Part shown: positions 1-9,796 of the stretch, piece after piece
Position numbering within the stretch: the stretch's first letter is position 1
How the letters are laid out: every line of letters begins with the position of its first letter
Source of the DNA: JAWLGW01 sp964569055
Lineage (GTDB): Bacteria; Planctomycetota; J058
NCBI GenBank assembly: GCA_964569055.1
Contig: CAZMSZ010000226.1
Location: forward strand, 1-12,193
Length of the DNA: 12,193 bases
Direction of reading: 5' to 3'
Position numbers and translations under genes: made by a program
The notes under the pieces: generated by a model
The model's database searches: none
What the model was told of the DNA's origin: nothing
What the model saw: only the letters and a program-made list of their open reading frames with translations

Positions 1-189
1 ATTGCTGTCCCTCCTCGCGCCTCGCCAGCGGCGACGATTGCTTCGCGATGGCGCGGTCCGAGTTTCGAGACAGAGCCTAACTCAAGGGGTGGGCGGCGCG
101 CTCGCGCGCCGCGACCTCGCCTCCTCCCGCGCGGCGAAGCCGGCTATGGTGGCGGCGCGCCGGCCCGGCGGCTGGCGGGAGGAGACGCC
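1..189. other. Upstream non-coding stretch with GC hairpin
   Basis: I see no convincing gene in the first 189 bases. A perfect 8-bp inverted repeat with a 4-base loop lies at 93-112 (GCGGCGCG, loop CTCG, CGCGCCGC). It could terminate transcription arriving from the left or be chance in GC-rich DNA; no T tract follows. The stretch ends in the ribosome-binding site AGGAG at 180-184. The first 40 bases share the 11-mer CCTCGCCAGCG with the repeat region near 3681-3691, so a decayed repeat copy could lie here, but this is weak. Confidence 0.4.
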
Positions 190-1475
190 GTGGGAGGAGA
201 CGACCTCGAGCGACGCCAGCGCGCCCTGCGGCGTCGGCTCGCGCCGGGCGGCGCGGCGGCCAAGGACCGCGCCCGCGCCGCGCTGGCGGCGACGCTCGGC
301 GACCCCGAGCGCCTCGCCCACTACGTGCGCTTGTTCGGCCAGCTCGCCGTGGTGCTCGAGCCGCTGGCGCCCCTCCGCAGCCCGCCGAGCGAGGTGGTGG
401 CCGCCCTGCGAGCGGCGGCCCCGGAGGTCGCGGCGACCCCCGCGGGCGAGGAGCGCACGCTCGCGCTCCGGCGCGCCATGCGCGCGCGCCTGGCGGCTCC
501 GGCGCGGCTCGAGACCTTCGCGGCCGCGATCGAGGCCGCCCAGCGCGAGCTCGTGGCCGCGAACCCCACGCGCGGCGAGGAAGGGCAGGACATGCTGCTC
601 GCCTTGACCGCGGGGGGCGTGATGCTCTCGAGCTGCAAGCAGGCGCCCGGGAGCGACCACCCGTTCTGGGACGTGCTGTTCGAGGTCTCGCTCAGCGAGG
701 CCGTGCTCTCGGGTCACCTCCTGGGCGAGGTGGCCCGCGCGGGCGCGGCCGTGGACGAGGCCACGGCGGCGCGGGCCTTCGCGCGCGGGCTGCAGGACGA
801 GGCGCTGGCGCGGGCGCTCGACGCGCTCGGGCTGGACCACCCCAGCCCCGCCGCCCTGGCCGCGGCCTACGCCGCGCTCGTCGCGAGCCCCCTCGTCTAC
901 GCGCTGCAGCTCGACGCGCTGCTCCACCTGGCGCGCGCGCACGTCGCGCTGGCGCCGGGGCTGGTGCGGGCGCTGGCGCGCGAGGGCCTCTCGCCCGAGG
1001 TCGAGGCCACGATCCGCGGCGCGCAGGAGGAGGCCTACGCGCGCGACGTGGGCCCCGAGCTGGCGGCCGAGCTGCGCCGCTGGTTCACCGCCCGCCTGAC
1101 GCGCTTGCGCGACGACCCGGCCGAGCTGGAGGCCGCCCTGCCGCACGCGCTCGACGTCGAGCGCCGCCGCTGCCTGGCGGCCGTGCTGGCGCTCGCCACG
1201 TTCTCGCCCGAGGAGTGCGCCCTGCTGCGCACGATCCACGCCCGCAGCCTGGAGCGCGTGCGCCGCCTCGCGCCCGAGCTCGAGGCGGGCTTCGTGATCA
1301 AGCTCTGGAACGACCCCGAAGACCGCTACACGCTCGAGCAGTACGAGCAGCTCCTCACCCAGCGGAGCGAGGCGACGCGCGCGCGGCGCGTGCGGGAGTA
1401 CCTGCGGCAGCTCCGCGGCGGGCTGCCGCTCGGCGCGCTGGCGAGCGCGTTCGCGCCGGCGAGCGGAGCGGGCGC

Positions 1476-1479
<4 letters not shown>
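190..1479 (+). CDS. Unrecognised alpha-helical protein, coupled to sigma-54 activator
   Basis: I do not recognise this 429-residue protein. The chosen GTG start follows a well-spaced AGGAG (180-184, 5-base gap). The sequence is rich in Ala, Leu, Arg and Glu with many predicted amphipathic helices and few prolines after residue 80. It has no signal peptide, membrane segment or familiar catalytic motif. The least repetitive parts are residues 130-180 (around GVMLSSCKQ and the following HPFWDVLFEV stretch) and the C-terminal part (FVIKLWNDPEDRYTLEQYEQ), which would be the best probes for homologues. The stop overlaps the start of the sigma-54 activator by 4 bases (GTGA), so the two are almost certainly co-translated and may act together, for example as a regulatory partner of the activator. 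That partnership is inference from gene order only. Confidence 0.8.
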
Positions 1480-3470
<1,991 letters not shown>

Positions 3471-3502
3471 AGCGGGGCCTCGAGCTCAGGAGACTGGCGT
3501 CC

Positions 3503-3650
3503 TCAGCGACAGCCTCCTTGCCCCTGCCCTTGTCCGGCCTCTTCTCTGACCAAGGCGCGGCCGTCGCAAGCGACAGCCTCCTTGCCCCTGCCCTTGCCCT
3601 TGCCCGGCCTCTTCTCCGGCCAAGGCGTGGCCGTCGCAAGCGACAGCCTC
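3503..3650. repeat. Tandem repeat array, 64/70-bp units with AGCGACAGCC core
   Basis: Two full units and the start of a third begin with AGCGACAGCC at 3505, 3569 and 3639. The first period is 64 bases and the second 70; the difference is one extra CCCTTG hexamer. Each unit runs through CTCCTTGCCCCTGCCCTTG, CGGCCTCTTCTC, CCAAGGCG and GCCGTCGCA. A further AGCGACAGCC stands alone at 3688. Periods that are not multiples of three argue against coding. The array begins about 33 bases after the activator stop. Confidence 0.85.
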
Positions 3651-3694
3651 CCTCCTCCTCCGCACAAGGAAGGAGTGGACCCTCGCCAGCGACA

Positions 3695-3721
3695 GCCTTG
3701 GCGCTCTTGGCGCTCTTGGCG
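3695..3721. repeat. 9-bp tandem repeat CTCTTGGCG (three copies)
   Basis: Two exact CTCTTGGCG units (3704-3712, 3713-3721) follow a near copy (3695-3703). A fourth isolated copy sits at 3826-3834, directly after the 32-bp array. The recurrence suggests the region grew by local duplication. Confidence 0.7.
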
Positions 3722-3734
3722 GTTCATTCCTCAC

Positions 3735-3828
3735 GCGAGGAGCTGCCCCCGCCAGCGACAGCTCGAGCGAGGAGCTGCCCTCGACAGCGACAGCTCGAGC
3801 GAGGAGCTGCCCTCGACAGCGACAGCTC
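3735..3828. repeat. 32-bp tandem repeat array, about 2.9 copies
   Basis: AGCGACAGCTC recurs at 3754, 3786 and 3818, exactly 32 bases apart. The rest of the unit (GCGAGGAGCTGCC then TCGAC or CGCC) is nearly identical between copies. The units are contiguous, with no unique spacers, so this is not a CRISPR array. The core CCAGCGACAGCTCGA (3752-3766) occurs in reverse complement in the repeat cluster at 11766-11953. Confidence 0.85.
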
Positions 3829-3872
3829 TTGGCGGTCTCTCGACGAGGAAAGACGCCGCGCGTAGACGACAA

Positions 3873-3898
3873 GGCTCCGGAGGGTTCCCCCCGGAGCC
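3873..3898. terminator. Hairpin between convergent genes, probable terminator
   Basis: A perfect 8-bp stem GGCTCCGG / CCGGAGCC encloses a 10-base GC-rich loop. It lies 27 bases beyond the stop of the minus-strand lipoprotein gene and downstream of the plus-strand activator, so it could serve both directions. On the minus strand it is followed by TTGTCGTCT, a weak T-rich tail; on the plus strand there is none. Confidence 0.55.
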
Positions 3899-3925
3899 GT
3901 GCCAGCCAGCCTCGTCGATCGCCGC

Positions 3926-4507
3926 TCAGCGGCAGTCGTCGGGCGCGAGGATCTTGACGCGGTCCGTCTTCTCGCCCTCGAGGAAGTCCTTGAGGATCTC
4001 CTCGTTGTCCGCGCGGCGGTCCGCCTCGTAGAACGCGGCGTTCCCCGCCTCGTTCTTGACCATGAGGTCGGAGTCGTCCTCCCAGTCCGGGAGCTCCTCG
4101 CGGCGCTCCTCGTCCTTCTTGAGCGGGTTGAGCGCGATGCTCGAGGTGAAGTAGCCCGCGTCGACGATGCAGTCGTAGACCTTGTCGGGCAGCAGCGTCG
4201 CCTTGATCACCGAGACCGTGGCCCAGATGCTGTCGGTCAGATACCCGATGAACACGTGCTCGCCGGGGTCGCACACGTACTGGAAGCGCTGCTCGCCGAA
4301 GTTGGTCCCGAGCAGCGTCGTCCGGTCGAAGATCGCGTACTCCCGGTGGCCGCCGTAGTCGCTGGGCCGCTGGAAGTTCACCAGCGCCTTGCCGGCGGGC
4401 GGGGCCGTGATCGCCTCGTCGGGACGCGCCTCACGCATGCGCGGAGCGCCGCAGCCGGGGGCGGCCAGGAGGAGCAGCCCGAGGAGAGCCATTGCGCGGA
4501 GAGTCAT
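3926..4507 (-). CDS. Putative lipoprotein, DUF2846-like
   Basis: Small exported lipoprotein of 193 residues. The N-terminus is a lipoprotein signal: MTLRAMALLGLLLLAAPGC, with the lipidated cysteine at residue 19 in an A-P-G-C lipobox. The ATG is preceded on the minus strand by AGGAAGG. The mature part starts with a polar linker, then a likely beta-rich domain (about 40-135) including REYAIFDRTTLLGTNFGEQR and CDPGEHVFIGY. That pattern resembles DUF2846-type lipoproteins, in which a value is displayed and a pG(E/K)H turn precedes a strand; I hold this only weakly. The C-terminus (about 130-193) is highly charged and helical. It lies 89 bases downstream of the hybrid kinase on the same strand, so co-transcription is possible, but it has its own ribosome-binding site. 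Localisation to the outer or inner membrane cannot be told from the sequence with confidence. Confidence 0.85.
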   Translation of the reverse strand: MTLRAMALLGLLLLAAPGCGAPRMREARPDEAITAPPAGKALVNFQRPSDYGGHREYAIFDRTTLLGTNFGEQRFQYVCDPGEHVFIGYLTDSIWATVSVIKATLLPDKVYDCIVDAGYFTSSIALNPLKKDEERREELPDWEDDSDLMVKNEAGNAAFYEADRRADNEEILKDFLEGEKTDRVKILAPDDCR

Positions 4508-4596
4508 CAGCCTTCCTTTTCCTTCCCTGGTGGGTGGTCGGCGATCCTAGCGGCCGGGCCGAGCCGCGGCCAGTCCGACCCAGCGGGGGAGGATGG

Positions 4597-6753
4597 CTAC
4601 CGTGCGGCGCTCTCGGGGGGCCGCGACGTGAGCACCGACTGCGCCCGCTCGGGGGGCGGCGGGGCCGGCGAGCGCGACAAGAGCCGATCGACCGCGCCCA
4701 GCAGCGCCTCGCCCGAGAACGGCTTGGGCAGGAACGCCACGCCCTCGAGCTCGCGGATCCGCTCGAGCTCGCCCGCGTCGTACCCCGAGACGAACAGCAC
4801 GCGCGCCGCGGGCCGGCCCGTCCGCACCTCGCAGGCGAGGTCGACCCCCGATCCGCCGGGCATGACCACGTCGGTGAGGAGGAGCTCGAGCGGGCCGGAG
4901 TGGGCCTCCGCGGCTGCGAGCCCTTCACTGGCGTCGCGGGCGGTGAGCACGCGGTGGCCCGCCTCGGCGAGCACGCGGGCGGTGAGCTCGCGCACGGCGG
5001 TGTCGTCCTCCACCAGGAGCACGGTGGCGCGCGGCTCCCGCGGCGGAGGGTCGGCCGGGGGCGAGGGCGAGGCCCCCTGCTCGATCAGCGGCAGGAACAC
5101 GCGAAAGGCCGCCCCCTGGCCGCGGCTGCTGGCGACCTCGACCTTGCCGCCGAGCGACGTCACGACCCCGTAGACCGTCGACAGCCCGAGCCCGGTCCCC
5201 TTGCCCGGCGGCTTGGTCGTGAAGAACGGCTCGAAGATCCGGGCGCGGGTCTGCTCGTCCATGCCCTCGCCCTCGTCGCGCACGGAGATGACCGCCCAGG
5301 CGGCGCCGTCCTCCGCCTCGCGCACGACGTCGGTCGCGAGCTCGAGCCCCCCGCCGGCGGGCATGGCGTCCCGGGCGTTGATCGCGAGGTTGAGCACGAT
5401 CTGCTGGACCTGCGCCGGGTCGGCCATCACGACCGGCGCCTCGGCCGAGAGCTGCACGAGCAGCGCGATGTCCTCACCGATCAGGCGCTCGATGATCGCG
5501 ACCGCGGCTTCGGCCGCCGCGTTGAGGTCGAGCGGGCGCGGCTGGTGGCTCTGGCGGCGGCTGAAGCTGAGCAGCTGCTGCGTCAGCTCGGCGGCGCGCA
5601 GCCCGGCCGCGCGGATCTGTCGCAGCTCCTCGGCCGGGTCGTGGCCGAGCTTGACCATGCGCTCGGCGAGCTCGCTCCCCGCGAGGATCGCGGTGAGCAC
5701 GTTGTTGAAGTCGTGGGCCACCCCGCCGGCGAGGCGCCCGAGCGCCTCGAGCTTCTGGACCTGCAGGAGCTGCTCCTGAAGCCGGCGCGCCTGGGTGACG
5801 TCGCGGATCGAGCCCTCCCACAGGCCCGCGGCGCCGGCGACCGCCCGCAGCTGGGCCCGCGCGCTCAGCCGCTCGCCGTCGCGACGCACGAGCTCGAGCT
5901 CGGCCCCCTCGGGCGCGACCGCGGCCGTCGCCAGCTCCGCCAGCGCGGCGGGCGCGTCCGTCCGCGGCGAGGCCAGCAGGTCGGCCGTGAAGCTGCGCTG
6001 CAGGAGCTCCTCCTCTCGCGCGTAGCCGAGCATCCGCACCAGCGCCGGGTTGACCGCCAGGAACCGCCCGTCCGCGCCGAGCTGAAACATGCCCTCGATC
6101 GCGTTCTCGAAGATCGAGCGGTAGCGCGCCTCGCTCCGTCGCGTGCCCGCCCAGGCGCGCTCGAAGTACAGCAGGAGCATCCCGACCGCGACGACGACGC
6201 CGAGCACGCTCGCCAGCGCGAAGCCCCAAGGAGCGAACCACGCCACCTCGCGCAGGAAGGGGTAGTCGGCGACGTGCACGCCCCACGCGACCAGGGCGGC
6301 CCCCATCACAACGCGCACGTCGCCCAGCGAGCGGTCGCGCAGGACGACCGCTCCCGTCCACAGGTAGACCGCGCCGAAGAACGAGTAGATCGGCGCGTTC
6401 GCGAGCCAGAACGACAGCGGGCGCCCCGCGAGCTCGGCCGCGGCGCCGAGCAGGATCCAGGCCGTCGCGGCGGCTCCGACCAGGAGCAGCGACCGTCCAG
6501 GCGGGGGGCGCCGCACGAAGCGATACGTCCCCGCCAGGAGCAGGAGCGTGCTCCCGACCGAGAGCAGGGCCGCCGCGTGGACGAGGAGCGGCGCCCCCCC
6601 GAGCAGCGCCGCGCCGATCCAGAGTCCGTCCCGCCCGGCCCCGAGCGCCCACGACGCGCCCCACAGGCGCATGTGGTCCGCCTCGCGGTCCTTGCCGGCG
6701 AGGTACGCGAACACCGCCACCATCACCAGGTGGACGATGCACACCCCGACCAT
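4597..6753 (-). CDS. Membrane hybrid histidine kinase: 7-TM, PAS, HisKA/HATPase, receiver
   Basis: Hybrid sensor kinase of about 718 residues. The N-terminus has seven hydrophobic segments (about 2-20, 28-52, 55-79, 88-110, 113-137, 145-165, 171-198). A PAS domain follows (about 205-320, from RYRSIFENAIEGMFQLG). The dimerisation domain has His347 in AHDFNNVL. The ATPase domain shows the N box with Asn459 (INARDAM), G1 DEGEG (493-497) and G2 GKGTGLGLS (517-525). The C-terminal receiver has acidic residues Asp583/Asp584, phospho-acceptor Asp628 (LLLTDVVMPGG) and Lys677 (FLPKPFS). All phosphotransfer residues are present. No partner phosphotransferase or DNA-binding response regulator lies nearby, so it is an orphan. 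The start is uncertain: ATG at 6753 sits at the edge of TM1 with no good ribosome-binding site, while GAGAGG lies further upstream, five bases before an in-frame ATT. The open frame continues into the divergent acetyltransferase gene, but that part is an antisense shadow. Confidence 0.93.
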   Translation of the reverse strand: MVGVCIVHLVMVAVFAYLAGKDREADHMRLWGASWALGAGRDGLWIGAALLGGAPLLVHAAALLSVGSTLLLLAGTYRFVRRPPPGRSLLLVGAAATAWILLGAAAELAGRPLSFWLANAPIYSFFGAVYLWTGAVVLRDRSLGDVRVVMGAALVAWGVHVADYPFLREVAWFAPWGFALASVLGVVVAVGMLLLYFERAWAGTRRSEARYRSIFENAIEGMFQLGADGRFLAVNPALVRMLGYAREEELLQRSFTADLLASPRTDAPAALAELATAAVAPEGAELELVRRDGERLSARAQLRAVAGAAGLWEGSIRDVTQARRLQEQLLQVQKLEALGRLAGGVAHDFNNVLTAILAGSELAERMVKLGHDPAEELRQIRAAGLRAAELTQQLLSFSRRQSHQPRPLDLNAAAEAAVAIIERLIGEDIALLVQLSAEAPVVMADPAQVQQIVLNLAINARDAMPAGGGLELATDVVREAEDGAAWAVISVRDEGEGMDEQTRARIFEPFFTTKPPGKGTGLGLSTVYGVVTSLGGKVEVASSRGQGAAFRVFLPLIEQGASPSPPADPPPREPRATVLLVEDDTAVRELTARVLAEAGHRVLTARDASEGLAAAEAHSGPLELLLTDVVMPGGSGVDLACEVRTGRPAARVLFVSGYDAGELERIRELEGVAFLPKPFSGEALLGAVDRLLSRSPAPPPPERAQSVLTSRPPESAAR

Positions 6754-6879
6754 CGGCGCGAGCAGCGGCGGAATGGGAGCCTCTCGATCCGGCCGCCCCT
6801 CGGGCCTCCCTGGGCCGTTGTATCGCGGTGCGGGTCCGGCGCCCAGGGGGCACCTGTCGGTCGTGTAGGTTGAGAGGGC

Positions 6880-7707
6880 ATGTCCCCACGCGACGAAGCG
6901 ATCACCCGCTACGACGAGGAGGTCCGCGCGCGGCCGCAGACCGACGACCCGCGCTTCGTGCACGAGTGGGACGGCCCCGTCTATCGCGTCACCGGGCCGG
7001 GGCCCGCGGTCGAGGAGAACGCGGTCCTGCTGACACGATTCGACGACGTCGCCGCCGCCGACGCGGCGATCGCGCGGCAGCTCGATCACTTCGGACGGCT
7101 CGGTCACGCGTTCGAGTGGAAGCTCTACGCGCACGACCGCCCCCCCGACCTCGCCGACCGGCTGGCCAGGGCGGACCTGCGCCCCGAGCCCGTCGAGACG
7201 CTCGCGGTCGTCGACCTCGTGGAGGTCGGCGCGCTCGGCCCGCTCCGGCCCGAGCTGCGCGCGCTCCCGCCGGGCGTCGAGCTGGTGCGCCTGGATCACC
7301 CCGAGGCGCTCGCGCCGCTGGTCGCGCTGAACGAGCTCGTCTACGGCCAGCCGGATCACGCTCGCTGGCTGGTCGAGTCGCTCGCCGCCGAGCTCCGCTC
7401 CTGCCCCGAGGCGATCGTGATCCATGGCGTGCGCGCCGGGAAGGAGCTGGTCGCCGCGGGGTGGGCGCGGCTCCCCTCCGGCTCCGCCTTCGGCAGCCTG
7501 TGGGGCGGCCTGACCGCGCCAGCCTGGCGCGGCCGCGGGCTCTACTCCGCGCTCGTCGCGGCGCGGGCGCACGAGGCGCGCCGCCGCGGCCGCCGCTGGC
7601 TGGCGGTCGACTGCGGCCCGCTCAGCCTCCCGATCCTCGAGCGGCTCGGCTTCGAGCGCCTGTCCACCACGACGCCCTGGGTCGCCGAGCCCCCTCGATC
7701 GCGCTGA
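6880..7707 (+). CDS. GNAT-family N-acetyltransferase
   Basis: Probable acyl-CoA-dependent N-acetyltransferase of 275 residues; the substrate is unknown. The C-terminal half holds the GNAT core. Acetyl-CoA-binding motif A is seen as LTAPAWRGRGLYSALVAARA, with the pyrophosphate loop R217-G-R-G220, followed by ILERLGFER, the usual C-terminal strand of the fold. The N-terminal half (about 30-125, containing AFEWKLYAHDRPPDL and a second GF/DLRPEP-like turn) looks like the degenerate first domain seen in two-domain GNAT proteins. The ATG is preceded closely by GAGAGGG. It is transcribed divergently from the hybrid kinase, with about 126 bases between the starts to hold both promoters. A regulatory link to the kinase is possible but unsupported. 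Confidence 0.88.
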   Translation: MSPRDEAITRYDEEVRARPQTDDPRFVHEWDGPVYRVTGPGPAVEENAVLLTRFDDVAAADAAIARQLDHFGRLGHAFEWKLYAHDRPPDLADRLARADLRPEPVETLAVVDLVEVGALGPLRPELRALPPGVELVRLDHPEALAPLVALNELVYGQPDHARWLVESLAAELRSCPEAIVIHGVRAGKELVAAGWARLPSGSAFGSLWGGLTAPAWRGRGLYSALVAARAHEARRRGRRWLAVDCGPLSLPILERLGFERLSTTTPWVAEPPRSR

Positions 7708-7743
7708 TCGCCCGGGCCATCACACCTCCGGCCCCGCTCGACC

Positions 7744-7800
7744 AGCACAGTTTCGACGGGCAGACTGTACTGCTCACAAATCCACCCTGTGTATCTGTAA
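7744..7800 (+). promoter_or_regulatory. Candidate control region for the DUF2917/MocR operon
   Basis: This is one of the least GC-rich stretches of the window and lies upstream of 7846. It contains repeated CTGT(A/G) half-sites: inverted CACAG at 7746-7750, CTGTA at 7765-7769, CTGTG at 7787-7791 and CTGTA at 7795-7799. ACAGT (7747-7751) and ACTGT (7764-7768) form an inverted pair. MocR regulators often bind repeated short sites near their own promoter, so autoregulation is a fair guess. I cannot place the -35 and -10 boxes with confidence. Confidence 0.4.
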
Positions 7801-7845
7801 CGGTCGAGCCCGCGGTGCCATCCTCGACTCGAGACAGGAGGCCTC

Positions 7846-8109
7846 GTGACGATCGCACCCTCCCTCGACCGCGCGCCGCTCGCGCTCGAGCTCCAGCCGG
7901 GCACGGCCGGCTCCCTGCGGCACCTCGACTCCGCCGTGGTGCTCACGGTGCGCCGCGGCGCGGTGTGGGTCACCCAGCTCGGCGAGCTGCAGGACCACGC
8001 CCTGGTGGCGGGCGAGCGGCTGCGGCTGCCGGCCAACGCGCACACCGTGCTCGAGCCGCTGGAGGGCGCGGCCGCGGCCCTGACCGTCGCGTTCGAGCCC
8101 GCCGCGTGA
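7846..8109 (+). CDS. DUF2917-like small protein
   Basis: An 87-residue protein with the layout of DUF2917: strands around a central G-x-V-W-V-T-x-x-G-E-x-x-D-H motif (RRGAVWVTQLGELQDHALV, about 39-57) followed by GERLRLP (59-65). The family has no established function to my knowledge; the pattern suggests a small cupin-like beta fold. The GTG start is fixed by AGGAGG (7836-7841) with near-ideal spacing. The stop overlaps the MocR start as GTGA. DUF2917 genes next to MocR-type regulators are, as I recall, a recurring pairing, which would make this the regulator's partner or target. Confidence 0.8.
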   Translation: MTIAPSLDRAPLALELQPGTAGSLRHLDSAVVLTVRRGAVWVTQLGELQDHALVAGERLRLPANAHTVLEPLEGAAAALTVAFEPAA

Positions 8110-9569
8110 CGCGCTACGAGCAGCTCGCGGGGCGCGTCCAGGAGCTGGTCGGCGCGGGGACGCTCCGCCCCGGCGACCGCCTCCCCTCGGTGCGCCGCAT
8201 GAGCCGGCAGCAGGCGGTGAGCGTGAGCACGGTGCTCGCCGCCTACCGCCTGCTCGAGGCGCGCGGCGTGGTCGAGGCGCGCCCGCAGTCGGGGTTCTAC
8301 GTGCGCGACGCCTGCTGCGTGCGGCTGGCCGCGCCCGCCAAGAGCGACCCCAGCCCGCGGCCGCGGGTCCCGCGCGTGTGGGAGGTCGCGCAGCAGCTCG
8401 CCGCCGACGCCCGCGCGCGCGACGTCGTCCCGCTGGGGAACGCCGACCCCTGGCCCGACCTGCTGCCGCTGGCCGCCTTGCGGCGTCGCATGCGCGCGCT
8501 GGGGGGCGCCGACACCCGCCGCGCGCTGGCCTACGGAGACCCGCGCGGCGAGCTCGAGCTCCGCACGGCGATCGCGCGGCGCATGCTCCTCGCCGGCTGC
8601 TCCCTGCGCGCCGACGAGCTGCTGATCACCAACGGCGCGTTCGAGGCGGTCCACCTCGCGCTGCGCGCGGTGTGCGCTCCCGGCGACGCGGTGGCCGTCG
8701 AGTCCCCCGTCCACTTCCTGCTCCTGCAGATGCTGCAGGTCCTGGGGCTGAAGGTCGTGGAGGTCGCCACCGACCCGACCCACGGGATCGACCTCGAGGC
8801 GCTCGGCCCCCTGCTCGCGCAGCGCCGCGTCGCCGCTTGTCTGGTCAACCCGGTGTTCCAGAACCCGCTCGGCTCGCTGATGCCGCCCGAGCGCCTGCGC
8901 CGGCTGGTGGAGCTGTGCCGCGCCAGCCGCACGCCGCTGATCGAGGACGACGTGTACGGCGAGCTCCACGGCGGGCCGGACCGGCCGAGCGTCGCCAAGG
9001 CGTTCGACCAGGACGGGTGGGTCCTCCACTGCTCCTCGTTCTCGAAGTCGCTCTGCCCGGGGCTCCGGGTCGGGTGGCTCGCGCCGGGCCGGTTCGACGA
9101 GGCGGTCCGCCGGGCGAAGGTCGCCACCAACTTCGTGACCGCCACGCCGCCTCAGCTCGCGCTGGCCGCCTTCCTGCGCGACGGCGCGTTCTCGCGTCAC
9201 GTCCGGCGGGCGTCGGCGGTCTACGCCACCAACCGGCTCCGCTGCCGGGAGACGATCGCGCGGAGCTTCCCGCCCGGCACCGCAGTCTCCGACCCGCGCG
9301 GCGGGCTGGTGCTGTGGGTCGAGCTCCCGGCGCCGATCGACGCCTTCGTGCTGTGCGAGCGGGCGCTCGCCGCCGGGATCTCCCTGGCGCCCGGTCACGT
9401 GTTCTCCGCGCAAGGGCGGTTCGAGCGGTTCGTGCGGATCGCCTGCGCCAAGCCCTGGGACGAGGAGGTGGCGGGCGCGGTCTCGAGGATCGGCGCGCTC
9501 GCCCACGAGCTCCTGGGCGCAGGGGCCCGAGGCGGGCGAGCCGGCCGCCGCGTTCGCGGCGCGCGCTGA
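8106..9569 (+). CDS. MocR/GntR-family regulator with aminotransferase domain (YdcR-like)
   Basis: PLP-dependent transcription factor of 487 residues. The N-terminal winged helix (about 1-72) shows RPGDRLPSVR and the RPQSGFYV wing typical of MocR proteins. A short linker leads to a class-I aminotransferase-like domain (about 100-465). That domain contains ITNGAFEAVHLAL, VNPVFQNPLGS, IEDDVYGEL and the PLP-binding SSFSKSLCPGLRVGW with Lys314. These motifs match E. coli YdcR more closely than PdxR or GabR as far as I can recall. It would bind PLP or a PLP adduct and control nearby genes, most simply its own operon. GTG at 8106 was chosen for the 4-base overlap with the DUF2917 stop and because the winged helix begins there; the longer open frame upstream is not homologous. 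The final 20 or so residues are a low-complexity Arg/Gly tail. Confidence 0.93.
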   Translation: MTRYEQLAGRVQELVGAGTLRPGDRLPSVRRMSRQQAVSVSTVLAAYRLLEARGVVEARPQSGFYVRDACCVRLAAPAKSDPSPRPRVPRVWEVAQQLAADARARDVVPLGNADPWPDLLPLAALRRRMRALGGADTRRALAYGDPRGELELRTAIARRMLLAGCSLRADELLITNGAFEAVHLALRAVCAPGDAVAVESPVHFLLLQMLQVLGLKVVEVATDPTHGIDLEALGPLLAQRRVAACLVNPVFQNPLGSLMPPERLRRLVELCRASRTPLIEDDVYGELHGGPDRPSVAKAFDQDGWVLHCSSFSKSLCPGLRVGWLAPGRFDEAVRRAKVATNFVTATPPQLALAAFLRDGAFSRHVRRASAVYATNRLRCRETIARSFPPGTAVSDPRGGLVLWVELPAPIDAFVLCERALAAGISLAPGHVFSAQGRFERFVRIACAKPWDEEVAGAVSRIGALAHELLGAGARGGRAGRRVRGAR

Positions 9570-9605
9570 CGCCGGGCGCGCCGCCGTTGGCGCTGCAGCC
9601 GGCGC

Positions 9606-9629
9606 GCGGCTGTCGCGCGAGACAGCCGC
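9606..9629. promoter_or_regulatory. 9-bp perfect dyad: terminator or enhancer site
   Basis: GCGGCTGTC, a 6-base spacer (GCGCGA), then GACAGCCGC. It lies 36 bases after the MocR stop, so it could be a terminator hairpin, but no T tract follows. It also has the TGTC-N6-GACA form of an activator-binding dyad and sits about 200 bases upstream of the start site predicted from the sigma-54-like promoter, a normal enhancer distance. Its left half GGCTGTCGC equals the reverse complement of the motif repeated near 3505-3697. Confidence 0.5.
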
Positions 9630-9796
9630 TGCGCGGGCGCACCCCGCCCGAGCCCGCGCGCGCCGCGCTCGCCCGCGGGGGCGGCGGCGCGCGGTGGGTC
9701 TCCTGCGGCGCGCCCGACTCGGCCGCGCGCGCGCGACGGCGACGCGCACGGCGCGCCGGGCCCGGGCGCGGGCGGCGCCCGCACGAGCGCACGCTC

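Noticed and set aside
3735..3828. CRISPR array
   Set aside because: The 32-bp units are contiguous with no unique spacers and there are no cas genes.
3486..4274. Minus-strand open frame across the repeats and the lipoprotein gene
   Set aside because: It is antisense to the repeats and out of frame with the lipoprotein gene, which has a signal peptide and a ribosome-binding site.
4492..6873. Plus-strand open frame of 793 codons opposite the kinase
   Set aside because: Low-complexity Arg/Glu/Gly translation, antisense to a kinase with every expected motif.
6754..7572. N-terminal extension of the hybrid kinase
   Set aside because: It is antisense to the acetyltransferase gene and shows no domain; the first membrane segment begins at the ATG at 6753.
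6828..8105. N-terminal extension of the MocR regulator
   Set aside because: Arg/Pro-rich out-of-frame translation of the acetyltransferase and DUF2917 genes; the winged helix starts at 8106.
7542..9749. Minus-strand open frame of 735 codons opposite the MocR gene
   Set aside because: Antisense shadow: His/Arg/Gly-rich translation with no domain, opposite a complete regulator.
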